64,000 nt of DNA from assembly GCF_964355755.1 (NCBI RefSeq), contig NC_092676.1:1530288-1594287 (forward strand), in the 5' to 3' direction. This document shows positions 34,701 through 64,000 of this stretch, piece after piece. Position 1 is the first letter of the stretch. Each line of letters starts with the position of its first letter. The translations under genes and the position numbers were made by a program. A model generated the notes under the pieces. The model saw nothing but the letters and a program-made list of their open reading frames with translations, made no database searches and was not told the origin of the DNA. This DNA is from Antedon mediterranea (lineage: Eukaryota; Echinodermata; Crinoidea; Comatulida; Antedonidae).

Positions 34701-34969
34701 CAACATACCGGTTCCAATGTACAACACAGTCATATTTATACATCTAGGCTTGCTCTAGCTGTGTGAGCTATGTCCCAACATACCGGTTCCAATGTACAAC
34801 ACAGTCATATTTATACATCTAGGCTTGCTCTAGCTGTGTGAGCTATGTTCCCAACATACTGGTTCCAATGTACAACACAGTCATATTTATATATCTAGGC
34901 TTCCTCTAGCTGTGTGAGCTATGTTCCCAACATACTGGTTCCAATGTACAACACAGTCATATTTATACA
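31800..34969. repeat. Satellite array, 75/76-bp unit, about 42 copies
   Basis: Units start CTAGGCTTCCTCTAGCTG and include GTCCCAACATACTGGTTCC and AACACAGTCATATTTATA. Variants are TTCCC or TCCC (76 or 75 bp), CTTCC or CTTGC, and a CCGGTTGTACAGTACAAC form confined to about 33280-34200. No ORF and no unique spacers. It ends about 640 bases from the ATM stop codon. Confidence 0.97.
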
Positions 34970-35608
34970 GTATAACTTTTGTATTTTATTTCAAAATGTA
35001 TATAATTACTAAACAATACATAATAAAGTGACTTATTAAATTGCTTTTGAATCAATAAAACATGTGTTTATTTCTAATAGATATTCAAACCTGACCTGAT
35101 TAAGGTCAATGGAACTGTTAGTATGTCAATGATGAAATATACAAAACATTGTTTTCATCCAGTGTTAGCTAGTATCACATATATGAAAGCTATTTAAAAA
35201 TGAATGTTCATACGTAATTGTACAATGAAGATTATAATATATTAGACGATTCTACATTAAAAAAAATTTGGTTTGATATTTGATCATATTGCCAACTTTG
35301 TATGTAATATTAAAAGCACCAATTTGCTAGCGCAAGCCTACTGCTATACACTAAGATGCTATTCAACAGTAGTATTGTGGGAACTTCTACAAACTTACTT
35401 TACACAAAGGAAGGTTGGTTGCTGAGGTTTATTGTACTGGACATGACAGTAAATCAAGTTCCAGAATTAACCGTAGCACTTTAAAGCCAAAGATTACACT
35501 AAAATACTGTCCTACTAGATGTCAACTGGGCTCATTTTGTACCAGCCCATTGGCCACAACCATGCGTCAATTGACTAGCCTGAGTAGACTGACCATTAAA
35601 CTTAGCAC
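34970..35608 (-). other. ATM 3' UTR and flank
   Basis: On the minus strand AATAAA at 35067-35072 is a candidate polyadenylation signal about 540 bases after the stop. The satellite begins just beyond. Confidence 0.45.

Positions 35609-64000
<28,392 letters not shown>

Noticed and set aside
31800-34969. CRISPR-like array
   Set aside because: The units are contiguous 75/76-bp satellite repeats without unique spacers, in animal DNA.

Overview
The window is animal nuclear DNA: AT-rich, with spliced genes, long introns and a heavy load of transposons. Non-LTR retrotransposons, a Penelope-like element, TTAA-type DNA transposons, MITEs and a tandem family of TRIM-NHL genes of the TRIM2/TRIM3/TRIM71 type together suggest a marine invertebrate, most likely an echinoderm or another ambulacrarian. 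The species cannot be fixed from the sequence alone.

Left part (1-35 kb): three paralogous TRIM-NHL genes lie head-to-tail on the + strand (1115-3268, 7608-9767, 22637-24772). Each has a one-exon coding region, and a splice acceptor sits directly before the ATG, so each probably has an upstream non-coding leader exon. The spaces between them are filled by mobile DNA. In order these are: a Mutator-like element with 145-bp inverted ends and a 9-bp target duplication inside the leader intron of the second TRIM gene; a broken EEF1AKMT1-like methyltransferase gene; a tRNA-headed SINE; a full-length LINE with an intact 1101-residue ORF; a Penelope-like element whose tail carries a well-formed hammerhead ribozyme and whose endonuclease is split by a TTAA transposon; a 1.9-kb minisatellite of 30-bp units; two more TTAA elements; and a second EEF1AKMT1 fragment. 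A 3.2-kb satellite of about 75-bp units closes this part.

Right part (35.6-64 kb): the minus strand carries almost all of an ATM checkpoint-kinase gene. I could place 57 exons by splice sites and reading phase. They join without a phase error into 2,899 visible codons plus a stop, ending in the kinase and FATC domains; only the extreme N-terminus lies beyond 64000. Its introns hold at least ten copies of one MITE family, other small elements, tandem duplicates of part of one ATM exon, and a second LINE inserted antisense.

Most notable for novelty: (1) three tiny palindromes (21, 26 and 41 bp) with CATGGAG/CTCCATG ends, each flanked by a 7-bp direct repeat, one of them inside a MITE; (2) the hammerhead ribozyme at 16859-16914; (3) open, in-frame tandem copies of an ATM exon end; (4) a 2A-like NPGP motif at the start of the first LINE protein.
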